64,000 nt of DNA from Synchiropus splendidus. Lineage: Eukaryota > Chordata > Actinopteri > Syngnathiformes > Callionymidae. The translations under genes were made by a program, and so were the position numbers. Below, one piece after another: positions 1-14,100 of this stretch (the stretch's first letter is position 1; every line of letters starts with the position of its first letter). The stretch is taken from positions 7,221,001 through 7,285,000 of the forward strand of contig NC_071349.1 of assembly GCF_027744825.2 (NCBI RefSeq). Reading direction: 5' to 3'. Below the pieces are notes generated by a model. The model saw only the letters and a list, made by a program, of their open reading frames with translations, had not been told where the DNA came from and searched no databases.

Positions 1-3000
1 GAAACTTATAGACATTTCTCAGTGCACCAGTTACAGTTGCACACCATGTGATGCCATAACCAAAACAGCTATAATGTTTTAAGTTTTAAAATAACTCCAG
101 AATAGAAGTACAAAACCCTGATATTTAATTGAATTTAACTTAATTCGATTGGGATCAAATACAAATAATACATTTTAAAACCTCGAATTATTTATTTTTT
201 ATTCTCACGTCAAGTTGAAACTTGAGTATTAAAAAGTATTATTTGAAGCATCCTGGCAGTCGTATTTCCCTGGCTGCTTGTTCTTCATGCTATATGAACC
301 CTGATTCATACACTGAAGATACAGCGTGTCATGGAGAGTCCCAGCTCCGGGTCACTGGATCACAGTCGAAATTGGTACCTTGGTGGCGCCTTGAAAATAG
401 ACCCCTCCGAGTCCCACCGACAGAACGTGTTTTTTGAGTGTCAAAAATTGACAGCAGTTATTTTAATGCAGCGTGTTCATGCGTGTAACACAATTCAAAA
501 TGTATTTTCAGGCTGCCCGTTCCAGCGTCTTGCCCAAAAAGACTGTGGCGCTCCTCTTCATGTTGATTAATCGCAGCTTAAACGGGTTGACATACTGTGT
601 TTAGCACGGACGATGAAACATGGAGCTGTCAGTGTGGAAGAGAAACAAGTTTGTTTGCCGGATAGGTGTGGCAGGAGATTTTTCATGCGCGGTGGATTGA
701 TGTCAGAGAATTTTGGGAAAGCGTGGGGAACAGGAAGTATTAAAAGGTATAAGCTTTTCTTGGCGTCAGCTTCTGAGGACAAAATTGGCTTTTCAAATGA
801 CTTTCCAGCGCTGCCAGCGACACTCTACAAAAAGTTCCTGGAGCTATAGGAATAGGCTCTGTCGAAAAAATAAGCACTTAGCTGAAGAAGAGCAAAAAAA
901 AAAAAAAAAAAAAACCCTGCCGTAAATCAAAGGAAAATTGAAAGGAGAAAATGTTGGAAGGAGGAGAGGAGAGTGCTCGCAGGCAAATCCTCGCCAAATA
1001 ATTCATTTCTGACCTCCTTAGTAAGTAAATTTGCTAAATAAATAAGAGAAGCTCTTGAATGTCAAGAACGGGGGATGCTGCCTGTGGCGCTTTGTCGCTC
1101 GCAGTCTTGGCAGTGCTGCGGCGCTCTTATTAGATGGGCAGAATAAATGGCTCTTCGGCATCCATCCTGAGCCGTTTGATGTTGGGAAGCAGAAGACCCA
1201 GCTTTTCACTGGATTTAATATGTTAAAATCTGTCCTTTTATTTTGCAGTGGACCTTTATTCTGGTTGTGTGTGTGTGTTTTTATGTATGTGTCTCTGAGT
1301 TGAGTCAGGAGTTTGGTGGAGCTGCGAGCCCGAGCTGCCCCAAGAACAGATTGCGTCCATATATAATTCATGGCCTCCAGCCGATCCACACCATCCTTCC
1401 ATCCAGCGACCGCTGTGGCTCTTTTCCTCTCACTTTCTTACACACTTTCTCACACGCACGTACACATTGGGATCGATCGGGGATGTCTGCTCAGCCGTCA
1501 CACACTCCTGCAGTCCCAGCACATGTGCTGTCTTGTCCGGTTAGCAGCGCTGGGAGGCTTCAGTGCCGCCTGTCACCGCGGATGAAGGACAAAGCCGCTG
1601 TCGCTCGTAGAGAGACGCAGTCATCTGGTTGGCTGGCACCTCGTAACCATGGCATCCCCTTGGCAACAGCACCCACCCTGCGCATGAACACAAGGACATG
1701 CTGAAACACACGGTGACAGACACACATTCTGCCCATGGTGTGAAAGCGGCCTTCTCTGATGCCCTTCACACATGCAGATCCAACAGTGTGTTTCTTTCGT
1801 TCGCGGCTGAATAATGGGCATTGAGAAATATGAAATGAGCACCGGGCTGCTCACCCAAAATGGCTGGCTTCAGATGCGTTTGTTGAATACAATGCAGTTT
1901 TTGTCATGCTGTGTGCGACATTCACAACGTTCTACTGGTCAGTCACATGACTGCCTGAATGACCTTACGAGGTCCGCCTCTCTGTTATTTGCTAACCACA
2001 GCCTCATGCCTGAATCCGTGCAACATGGCGGGGGGGGGTTGTCTGACACAAATCAGAGTTCACGGATCGACTATGAGGAGGTGATTAGCAACAGCGAGAA
2101 GCGCTGAGACTAATTTGGGAGAGCCATGAGGGCTGGAAATCCTGGAGTGGATTTTGGATCTAAACTTTAATTAGGGTCATCTGAACCCCCCTTGACATTT
2201 TCCTTCCAATTCCTGCGGCTTGTTCTTGACTACAGACAATGAGCAGACTGTCTTTCTAGAAATCCAGGTAGTCATGGTGCCATTGTTGTTCCAAGAAACT
2301 CCTTTGCATTCACCCCATCATTGCCTCTATTATTCTCATACACCAATCCTCCTCCTCCTCTCTCCATCCCTGCTCCCCCCTCCTTCCTTCTGACTATTTC
2401 CCCAGCTTAAAGGTGCCCAGGAGCAAGATGAATGTGCTGTGCCCCCACCCCTGATAGCGGCACATGCATATATTAAGTGTGATTAAACGCTGCGCTGTGC
2501 TTCCATCAAGTGCTTTCTAATGGGCTTTTTTTATGACATGAATTAGTCATAATGGGAGAGCACCACAGTCGAAAGCCTCTAACCAACATCGCCGCCGCTG
2601 CTGCTGCTGTTGTTGTTGTTGTGGGATGTTTCACCGTTCACAGGAGACTCGTATCGCTTTAGGTTTGGATAAGTTTACAGGGGAGAGATCAATAGTGTTT
2701 CATAGCTTCATGTGTTCTTCGTTCGTCGCTGTGAAAACCTGCAAAATATTTGTGTGAGATTGTGTGTTTTAGGAAATGTTTGCTCAATAGTATTTTATAT
2801 AAATGAGTCCTTTCTTAGACTGAAATGTAGATTATATTACATTAGACTGCCTTTATTCTTCCCACAATGGGGGATTTTGGTGTGCACCCTTATGGGCATA
2901 GACGAAGCAACAAAACAACACTGTAAAAACAGAGACGGCAGAAAAGTAGCATCATCACAATACAGAAACAATGAGAGGATTCCTCAGGAGGATTTGGTTG

Positions 3001-3239
3001 TGGGGTCTTTCTTGACAGCCCTGCAAGTATAGGAACATTTTGAATGTGTTATTGAGGTTCGCAGAATAGTGGTGTCCTGCCATTCTTAGTTAAGGCAAAC
3101 TAAGGAGTTAACCTTGACAAATCCAATTGCTTCTCTTTGCAGATCACTAAAATAATCTGAGATTGATGTCGTAGTTCGGAACAGAACAGGAACAAGAATA
3201 AGACGTTTTCACTTCAGTATGTTACTGTGATCGTTAATC

Positions 3240-3792
3240 TTACATTGGATTTTCTTTAATAAACAAGTACCATTTAGCTACTTCTTCTGCGGCGACATTT
3301 GAATGCAAAGTACATGGCATAGTTTCGGGTTTGAATTTTGCAGAACATTTTGGTCTGTCGCCATCAGGATGAATGCCTTTTGGTTTCCGTCTATGGCCAA
3401 TGATGTTACTCTGAATAGAATAGTTTTGTGGTCTGGTGTGCTCCTGCACCTTAAACTTCTCTGCACCCTCTCTTGTCATGTTTATCCTCTTCATGTCCTC
3501 CTGAGTCTGGCCTCCACACCTTCCTACATGACCTGCATCTCTGATGTACTGGCTTCTAATCTTGCCCTTCCCAGTCACTCCCAATCAAACCTGAGCATTT
3601 TCAACTCCAACACATCTGACTCTGCTTCCTGTCTTCCTGTCCACTCTCAGTACTGTCCTCTCGAGCCTCCCTTCCACTTGAGATGTCACTTTTCTGCCAC
3701 AGATCACCCCTGACAGTCGTCTCCGCCCATTCCAACCTGCCCACACTCTCCTCTGCATCTCGTGGAACCCATGCTACTACAGTATGACTCAT
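3240..3792 (-). mobile_element. Probable LINE reverse-transcriptase 3'-end relic
   Basis: Read on the minus strand, the segment gives broken frames that begin around MGVTGKGKIRSQYIRDAGHV and include a stretch with EWAETTVRGDLW. This resembles the degenerate C-terminal part of non-LTR reverse transcriptases common in fish (typical pattern: a GVTxxDRIRNExIR segment, then a WYGHVxR segment). The plus strand is correspondingly C/T-rich. Frames are interrupted, so it is a dead fragment. The assignment is from general pattern memory; family and boundaries are not determined. Confidence 0.4.
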
Positions 3793-4772
3793 TTATTACT
3801 GGGTAAAGAAGATGATCGCTACAGCAAGTTACGATCTGATGTGGTAGTATTCTCATGTGGTAGTATTTTGAGGAGGGGAATGAACTCTGGATGAGAACTG
3901 TGGGTTTGAACCGTACACCTTCTTTTTCAATTTGCCGCCCATACACAGAGACGTGATGTTTTCAAGCAAGCCTGACTTTCTGAGTAAAGGTATCGGCCGT
4001 CTGTCAGCAGTAAACCGGGCCAGATGAGCAGAGAGTAGATGTGTTGTTTTTTTCCGAGGAGCTCCCCTGTGCTCGGCCCACATAGAGGGATTACATATGT
4101 ATCATCAACCGTGCTCTATGACTAATTACATCTGTGAGATGAGATTATAGGGAGGTTTACCAAGCCGATCCCTCCTCTTAGGCTATGTGTATCGGTTCCA
4201 GCATAAGGTATTATCCTGCATGTGTGTGTGTGTCTGTATGTGTGTGTGACAGCCAGAGATGCCAGTTTGAAGTGAATATAAATGGCACGAATTTGACGTG
4301 GATTGCGCACATTCTTGTCCTGCAATGTTGTTTTCACTCTTCTTTTCCCAGACCGTGTCCTATAGTGATTTGCTAGTCTGATCTGGAATCTTATTTAACC
4401 CGTCTAAAACACATATGTTGTCACAGATTATCAGAAGTCTGTAGCGTGACAGGAGAAATTGGTTGAGAATACTGTGTTTTTTTATTAGGCATGTGGTCAA
4501 ATAACATATTTTAAATCTTTCATACAACATAAATTCCAATTTTGCAAGCCCTACTGAAGACTTTAATGAGTCACTTAAATTGCAGCAGCTATTTTTAAGA
4601 CATACTTAAGTCAATAGATATATATAGAAGCAGTGCAAAGCGTGTTTGTATTCGTAACTCTGTGTGGCCCGTAGATAGTCTGGTGTCAGCAGGAAATAGA
4701 CAGTTGTCTCAAACATTGTGTTTTCCTTCAGCTTCCCTGTCTGGCCTGCCATGATAGACACTGTCGTCAATC

Positions 4773-4806
4773 ACACGCACACACACACACACACACACAC
4801 GCACAC
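4773..4806. repeat. (CA)n microsatellite
   Basis: A run of CA dinucleotides in the intron upstream of the first visible arid1b exon, seen directly. Confidence 0.85.
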
Positions 4807-5184
4807 GGGCACAGATAAGCCCCTCTGATGTCACTTGCAACACCATGTGATGAGCCGCCCGAGAGAAAAAAAGGGAGGCTGAAGGAGATTGAGCGGAATT
4901 GATTTTTGCCGTCGCCATGGAAACAAATAACATGATCCTCTCCAAAAGCACACCTTAATTAGTTAAATTATGGCTGGTGGGTGAGGGAGGGGGTGGAGAA
5001 GTGGTGATGAGGGAGCACAGGGCAGTATATTGCTCCTCTGTTGGAGCGTAATATTCACGGCGTACGTTTTCCGCTTTATTAAAACAAAATATGGTGTGTT
5101 TCGTTTGTCGACATCTCAGTGATAGTTGGTGTTCTAACTCAAATAAAGGTCTTCTCTTGAGCTGCTGTGTTCTTCTGCTTTTAG

Positions 5185-8100
5185 GCAGGGGAGTTATCAA
5201 GTGGGCACCAACGCTGCGTACAGTCAGCAGACCGGCAACAACGGTGCCGTGTTGGGAAACCCTCAAGGATCGAGCTTCAACATGCTGCACTCAGGTACCA
5301 AAATACTACCCCATTTGTTTTTCTTTATTCTTACTATCACTCTCAAGGAGCGGATGGTCAAGCGTCAACATTTAGCCACGTCTCACATCTAGAACCTCTT
5401 TGATGGAGTACATTAACTCCATAGCATCCTCATTCTGAGACATCAATCGCCCTGAAACGCACCTTCAACAGACACAGTGAAGGCAAAACGATGAGATGAC
5501 CCTCCTGCTCTGTGATGAGGGGACCTGAAAGGAAGTTTAGTGGACTCAAAAACAACTCAGCCCATGCCACGCTGTTGAGTCAAGTTCAAACCAGGCATAT
5601 GTGTCGGTTGTATAGAGGAGGAGAGGCGGAAAGAAAAGGCTGAGGCTTCTGAAGAATTCTCATCAATGTCAGCGCCTACTTCAGCTCTCTAACTTTCCGC
5701 TACGCTCGCCCTTAGTGAGCAAGGATTAATGTGCCGCATCCTGTATTCTCTCAGCCCTTCACCTCTAGCTTTGAGCTCCAAAAATGAAGCACACCTTTTT
5801 ATTCAAAACCTAATATGAGCGCGTGTGACCTCTGAGGGAGACTTCAAACGAGTAAGAGCGCCAAGGTCTCTGTAAATTGTTGGTGGTGCCCCTGGGCATG
5901 GTAAAAAGCCATTAGTTTTCCCACCACGCTGCAGCGCGGAAGGGAAGATAGAGAAATGAGCCTTGTGTCCAAGGACCCTTCTTTGAGTGAGCAGCTGTGA
6001 AGGAAAGCAGTCTTCAAGATCTTAACACCAATTAGAAACTGCATGAAAACAGTTTTTCTTGTCCAGAAACTTCTTTTGAGACGTCCCACCTTGCTCAATA
6101 GAACCGTAGATTTATATGACTCTGGAAAAGAGCAAGATCAAAGCCTTGCTTTGCTTTAAATAGAGACATTTTTTTTGTCGTCCACTTTAAAAAAGCATTC
6201 TGATTTATACACAATATTTGATTAGAGGCTGCAGCTTCAGAGCGGGTCTGACAGTCTGTTCTTTCATTGTGTTGTTTGTGATTATTCCACAGAGATTCGT
6301 AGAGAATAGAACTATAGTTACATCCAGGTAACTAGTATTTTTCTTTTGCAGGATTTTCCTGAAGTGATAGTGTAGTTTTCAGAGTTGGCAAATATGACAT
6401 ACTGTCATGCAAAAAAACTAATTGTTTAGTCAATATTCGATAATGAATTTGCAAATGTTATTCCTAGAATCATGCCCTTGTAAATAGAACATGCTGAAAA
6501 CAAATAGACACACTATTCTTTGTTGTGTCCTTGGGCACATTTCCAAAATGCACTCTCGCTTTAATCGCTGAAATCATAAAATGCGCTTCTATTGTATGTA
6601 ACTAGTTGATAAATGTAAGCGTATATTGATTGTGATAAATCATCCAAATCTCTGTTTTGCCTCTGCAGGAGGAACTCCAGAAGTGATGACGAGCCCAGAT
6701 GGGAAGCTGAAGACCGACATGAAGGACGACAGCAGTGAGAAGTCAAAGGTGCAGCAGCTTTTATCATGGCTCCGAATGTGTTCACATCCTCCAGTGATGA
6801 TGCAAACTGAATCTGATCACCGTGTGTTGTCAGCACCATGGGCTGCTTTTCCTCTCTTTTCTCACCATATTTAATGATGGTTTAACGTTTATGACTTCTA
6901 TTACTGTCTGTGCTGTTTTTGCCCTCCAGAAAGGTTTTTTTTTTTCTTTTTTTGGCACGCCGCAAAAGCTGAGAGATGGAGCTGTGTATCTCTGGCTTCT
7001 ATACACACACACACACACTAAAAAGGACACACACTCACAGGCATCCATTTAAACTTTCTTCTCCAGTGCAGCTTCTCCAGTTACTCACCAACTCGCCCCA
7101 ATACACACTGCTGACTTCTCGCTTTGCCCTACAATTGCAGCTCAGCTTGGCTCAGCTCAGCAACAACAAAACTCCACTCTTTGCTCTTTTCAACCCCCTC
7201 GCCTTGTGTTTCGCTTTAACAACCCTTCACAGCGCACACACACACAGAGAAACGCCTCCATCACATCCACTACATGTCTCTTCCCTCCAAATCCCTGTCT
7301 TTTCTTTTGCTGATTACGGTAGTAGGGCCTTTTGAATTATTTAAGGCAGCCGGAGCAGCCAGAAAGACCCCCAGTGCTCCCAAAAGAGATGATCTGTCTG
7401 CCAAGAGAGGGTGAGGGAGAGGGAGGGAGATAAGGTTTTGCTGACACGAGCATTTCACACACAGACCAGAGGCAGTTGTCAGGCTGTTGTTCCCACTTTC
7501 ACTGTTCCCGTTCCTACAAACACGAGTCCGCATGCGAGCAGAGGAGTATTGTTTCAGTCTGATGTTATCTGGAGGGACCAGCGTGAATTTTCCACCCTGT
7601 TCTTTCCTTCCTTTGAACTGTCCTTCTATTGATGCCGACTTCATTCAGCAGCAAGGATTGATGGTTCATGTCAGTCACATCCACAGAGTCCAACTAAAAA
7701 ATTACTTATTGATTTCATGATCTTATGAAGGCTTTAAAAATATAATGTTATACAAAAAAGTCTTCTGTATAAATAATAAAATGTGTAAAGATTTCAGACA
7801 ATTTACATTTTTGGAGCATAATATTATGGGAAAATGGTTAAATGGTTCTGTAATTTCATAGAAAACATCAAGGGGCTGAAAATAAAGTGCTATATTGTGA
7901 ACAAATATTATTGCAATATTAACTGGCGCAAGGATTTTTGAATTTATGGCCCTGTATGTTGAGTGAGGTGTGAGCTCACCTATAGGAAACATGTAAAACA
8001 ATCCCCTTCTCCTTTCCCTGATGGTTGGGACTAGTCAAAATTGTCTTCGGTCAGTGTGTGTTTGGAGTCATCATAGTGACGTCTGAATTAGTGACTCAGC

Positions 8101-11100
8101 ACCTGAGCTACAAAAGCAAACGTGTCACATGATTGTTATCCACTGTTTGATGGTGGATTTCAAAGACAAAATAACAGTGAAATAATAACTCAATCCTGCC
8201 TGAGGTGAGCCCTTTCAAGTCATAGCAAGGCATCCATTACACTTGGAAATACTAGTATCGCAAAATAAATAATTATGAGTTCATTCTTAAAATTACACAC
8301 GGACACTGACTCCCAGGGACTTGACAAGTCTACCGCAAGAGGCGGAGTCTGGCAGGATGGGATTTCATGAAACAACCTTGAATGGAACCACGTTGAATAA
8401 TCAGAATTCCGAAAAATCTTTTTTTTTCCCCATCACTGTAATGAAAAACAAACTACTGACAGCTGTGGCAGGAGAATTGTCTGGGAGACGCCTCATGATC
8501 ATATTACTGAAAGTGTGACTTCAATTGTGATTCTCAGCTACCAGACAGCAACAACAACAACACCAGTGGCTCCCAGCAGAGTGTGTCCCAGCCCGCTACA
8601 CCCGGTGGTACCCTGCCCGTGCCCTCCCCACTCTCCCCCAGCCCCGCCAGCTTGTCCTCATACCACGGAGACGACAGTGACAGCATCAGCAGCCCACCAT
8701 GGTCCCTCAAAACCCCCTCTAGTCCGGTGAGCTCCTAAATTTAGAACTCTGGTTCAACACTATTTCTCTTCATGCTATTCACATAAAAGATTTATTCTTT
8801 TATTGACACTCATTTCCTCTCTGTCAGAAGTCCTTTGCCAACTCCTCTCTGAGCGCGGACCGAGTCGCACGACTGTTCGACATGGGTGTGGAGCCAGAGA
8901 GGCGGGTCTGGGTGGATCGCTACCTGTCTTTCATGGAGGAGAGAGGGACCCCTGTCACACAACTGCCCACTGTGGGGAAGAAGCCTCTGGACCTCTGGAA
9001 GCTCTACACATCTGTCAGGGAAATCGGAGGCCTCGCCATGGTAATAAAGAATATAAAAACTAAGTCATTATTGTAGAAACTTGGATGTAGCTTGCACCAT
9101 AGGTACAGAACTATACTCTGAACTCTAGTTATTTAATTCTTATTCTATAGAGGGGAGGTTTGGTCACTTAAAAGACACTGTTGTTGTTTAGTTGACTGAC
9201 CCTTCTCCCTTGTTGGCGCAGGTAAATAAGAACAAGAAGTGGCGCGAGCTGTCCACCACCTTGAGCGTGGGCACGTCCAGCAGCTCTGCCAGCGCCCTGA
9301 AGAAGCAGTACATCCAGTTTCTGTTTGCCTACGAGTGCAAGATGGAGCGTGGGGAGGAGCCTCCGGGCGACAGCAACAGCAGCAGCAGTGTGACCGGAGG
9401 AGACACCAGGAAGCAGGTCAAGATCCAGCCGCCATCACCTGGTAAGACAGAGCCACTTTCCCATCTGTCGGCATCAAACAACAGGTGTTGACGCCGCAGC
9501 TGCAGGTGTTAGGAAGTCAGTGGGCTCTCTGGCTGCATCTGGAAGTTTCTGCTGGTGTCAGGCGTGCACGAAGGCTACGTCATCCTGACTCATGAGATAG
9601 AATTACTGATGTGTTGCTGCCTGCCAACTTAAATCAATCTAAGTGTAATGGTGACAAAGAAAGCAAGGCGTCAGAGATGTGTGAGGAAAAACACCAGTAG
9701 TCCGTATTGAACTCCAAGGTAAAGACAGACTCGAAATTGACTGTGTGTTATATATCACTGTTGTAATACGCATTTTAAAGGCAAAAAACAGCTACACCAG
9801 ACCTGCTCCCAGAACCACATATTTGAGCTCACTGAAACCTGGAAAATAAATCTGTGATTTTTAACATATCCACATTTCATAGAAAGTTTGATATGTCTAT
9901 ATTTCTATGGCTCTTAAATTATCATGACATTTTCACTCGTAAATTATGTATGCAAGACTGACATCATTTCAACTGTGTTTTAATGACATAACTTTACTGG
10001 TGAGGTATTAAAATGAAAGCTCTTGCCAGACTAAGTGTGGTTGAAGAATTTCCATTCTATATTCTCTGCATAACTTCTATACCAGGTTGGGTGCAGTGTA
10101 GGCTATTTGTTGATTTTCTTTTTTTGTTTGTCTTTTCATTTCCATTATTTAAAAAGGATTATAAATAAGGATATTAATGTATGATTAAATGAACAAGAAT
10201 AAAATTTACTGTGTTTATATTGATACTTTAAGCACTCATCTATAATGCATTATTCGTGCATTCATAAGACGTCATAATGCATTTACAAGGCTTTATAGAA
10301 CATTATGAATGTTCATACTCATGTATGTTAGGACAAGGGTTATAAAGCATTAGAGGTTGTGGACTGAACTTAATCTAGTTAAAATGACTCAAGAACCCCG
10401 AACCCTAATAACACCTGAAAAACGCTGTTATAAGTTGTCATATGGGGTAATGAACATTCATAACATCTTCTATAAAGCCTTATAAATGCATTATGATGCA
10501 TTATGAATTAACTAATAATAGAGGAGACCTTGAAATAAAGTGTAACCAAATATTGAAATGGAGAGATCACACATTCATTGAGAAGAAAAAAACACAACCC
10601 GCTTTAATAGCATCTTTCAGACTTGTCAAAACAGATATTATAGTGTCATATCATGTCACCTGTCATGTTAGCTACATAATAACAGGTTACCTGAACCTTT
10701 TAACTGCTCTGTCAATGAAGTCAAATGTGTTGGTAATTATGTACTTGTAATGACATATTTATTGCAGGAAAGGTTGTCTTTTGTTGGTGTGCCAAAGTAC
10801 AGACAACTCGGCCTTGCTGACAACCCTGTTAGCCGAGGAACCTATCATCAGAGGAAAACAGATTTATCATATATTTCTTTACTATAGTCATGTTATAGAA
10901 CTTCAACTGTTGCAGTGCATTATGGGGTTTGTGTCACAATTGGCAAATAATAACACATGAGCTCAGGTTGTTGACCATATATGATGTACTTTGTGGCTTT
11001 TGTCTGCCAGAGGCGTAAAAAGATATGCCGAAACTACACAATGAGGAGATGTGCAAGATATTGAATAATAATGGAGTAAATTAGATGGCATATAATATTA

Positions 11101-14100
11101 ATAAATGTGCCATAAATTATTTCTTTGCATGATAAATATGCATATCAGAGATCGTGAATATGGCATTAAATAGAATTGCATTAAGTGGAATTTCAATAGG
11201 TGAACATAAAGCTGCCTTAATATGCAATGCACTGAGGTTTTTTTTGTTCGTTTGAAGGAGGAAAAACCAAACAGTCCCGCAACAGATTTTATTTCTAATT
11301 ATATTGGCATGACAATCTTGACGTGATAATAAAGACTCTTATGTACAATGATATCTACAGGCCTGGTCATCGTCGGCAGCCATACTTTATCCGTCTTCTC
11401 GGTGCTCATCTATGACCTTCTCTGGCATTTATACACAGCGTTCAGTGCGATGATGTCACTGTGGGAGCGTGTCCAGTGGCGGGTGGGGGAACTCGAGTGA
11501 TTAATGAGGGCTTGAATGTGGAATGTAAACAAACGCGACCTCATCTTCACCTTTCATTCACAAAACCGGCTCGGCTCACTGGCTCTCTCCACCGCTCAAC
11601 CACCCGGCTGGATTATGTCACACACGCAACATGAAACGTCAGCCACATCCTCCGTGAACGCACACACTTTTTTTTCCCTCCCTCTGTCATTCTTATCTCC
11701 CTGAAAATGTGGAGCAGAGGGCACTGGAGTTCACTCACTCCTTATCCCCACCCCCACCTCCGGAGTATTATCTGTCTGCCTGCTTTTGAAGAATGGCGAA
11801 ACCTCTTAACCTTGGCGCTTTGTTTACACTCTGCCACGTGGACGGTTGTGGTGATGGGATATCCCTAATGCGTTTTTTTTTTTTCCGCCTCCTATCTCAC
11901 TTCACAGCATCATTGAGGGGCAGCAATCCTCCAAAGCCTTCCTCCGTGTCCCCGGTGATGTCGAGTCAGGGGATAATGCTGAATAATTCAGAACCAACAT
12001 GAATTTTTAACGCTTAAGTCTTTCTTGTTTCTTCCCATGGAAACGATCAGTGCATGGAAAGGCCACTGTGCATTTCTTACACTAAATGCTCATTAGAAAA
12101 CTTAGATTCCCTATTTCACCATCTTTCACATCCATTTCCCAGAAGAGGCCTCATTCTCTGTGAGACGTGCTGCAGGGGAACTTGGATACCTTCATGTCGT
12201 TTCTGTGTCGCCCTCTTTCAGCTTGCAGACTGGATCTTCTCCATGGTGATGGCTGATTCTGAACTCACCGAGACACGTATCAACAGAAAGCTCCTCACTT
12301 ATTTAGATGATTTTACTGAGGCATATCATGAGCCCGCTTCACTTAATATGTTTTCATATTTAATATGCTTTTGTGAGCTGGCATCTCTTCCTATTACACT
12401 GTTACTATCTTTTTGACTTTAAAGTGAGTTTTGAATTCTCATATGGGGACTGGGAGCTTGCTGAGGGATAGAGAGTGAACTGGTTGATCAGAAGTGGGAG
12501 TGGTCCAAGGTAGATAGTCCGACAAGAGCATCATGGTTGTGGCTAGCCTCGAAGTGATGGTTCATGTGCATCATCTGAATTAGACCAGATGACACTGGCA
12601 AACCTTTGCGTCGCATGTGCATTGTTGAACCAGGTGGTTGTCATCAGCCTCTGCAGACCTTGGACCTCCAGAAGATGAACATTGTGGTGGCTAACTAGTA
12701 ATAGTTACGTTCAATATGAAATATTAAAGTATGACTAAAGTAAAAATTCTGAAGCTAGGTATGGGGCCTCAGTGGGGCCTCATCTGAAAAGAGATTGGAC
12801 TTAAACGGAGTTCCGTTTAAAAAAGCCAACTGTATCAGCAGCCCTCAGGTTCATGGGCAGTTAGTTCCACAGATTTGGGCCGTATTAGCTAAAAGATGCT
12901 TCTCCATATGTTTCTGTTTTCAGACAACTCCCTGATTCGGATCTGTTTCTGTGAAGACCCTCTCTGTTGAATGACTTGTTTTCTAATTGAATCTGTCTCT
13001 GTCTTTCAGCTAACTCGGGCGGATCTCTTCAGGGACCACAGACCCCACTTTCGTCCGGCGGCAGCTCAACTGCAGAAGTGTCCAGTGATATGAAGCACCC
13101 TACCCCTGCCACCACCCCTCTGGGACAGGTCACACCACTGCCCTCCAGCAGGTACTGCTCAGTCAGACAATTCAGTCAGTTGTCTAAACACTGACCTGCT
13201 TTTCGTCTCTTGTAGAAGCACAGTGAGTGTACAGGACCCCTTCTCAGAGGTGAACGACCCAGCTTTCCACAAGAGAGGTACCTCTCTGCCTCCGTCGGCT
13301 CCATACCAGCAGAACCTGGGCATGCCAGACATGATGATGAGGATGCAGTACGATGCCAAAGACCCCTTTGCTGGCATGAGGAAGAGTGAGTCCAACGATC
13401 CTTATTCTGGCGGAAAAAGAACAAATTTTACATTCCAAAATAGTGAAATTTTCGCAATAGTTCTGCTACTATTTCTCCTCAACTCAGACTCAAGACACCA
13501 TCCTGGCCATCAGCCCATCTGGTGGCTTTCACATCAGTCCCCCTGAAATCTGTCAGCAAACTCTCATGTGCTGTGACTGCTGTGAAATAGAAATTTAGGA
13601 TCAAGAACAAGTTTTTTACTGCCGCCCAAATGGATAACATTATTATCAAACAAACTTTTTATTCTAAATCGCAGTGCATGAGTAAATCTCTATTCATGCG
13701 GCTGGTGCTCTGCAATCTGGAGGATCTTAATTCCGTGGCGAGTCACCTCCAGTCAGATCAGGACAGACGTGTGTTTAAACACCGCAGCTATGAAAACAGA
13801 TTAAAAGTGTTTGTTGCCCCTCTTTATCGAATACGCCGGCTCCTCTGATGTTCTCGTGGCTGTGCCTTCATCCCTGTCTAACTTTGTTGGGGCTTTTCAT
13901 CTTCTCCCTTTCAACCTCTCATCGTCTCTCCACCCTGCTGGGCAGCACCTGTTTGGACCAGCTCCTCGGCTGGCTTTTTTCAGAACAAACACGGGTTTCA
14001 GAGAGGACGCTGTCTCATCTGAAGGATGAGGAGAATGAAGTCTGAATGAATAATATGGGGGATGTTAGCTGCATTACAAGAGGGACGAAGTGGGCTTATT

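Larger units (their letters stand above)
1..5184. other. Upstream intron of arid1b (non-coding)
   Basis: No exon of arid1b or another gene could be supported here. The stretch holds short chance ORFs only, a trinucleotide-rich patch near 2590-2625 (GCC/GCT/GTT runs), a (CA)n tract near 4775-4805 and a LINE-like relic at about 3240-3790. Because the first visible arid1b exon starts with the last base of a split codon, at least one earlier exon must exist upstream of the window. The region is therefore best read as intron. Confidence 0.6.
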
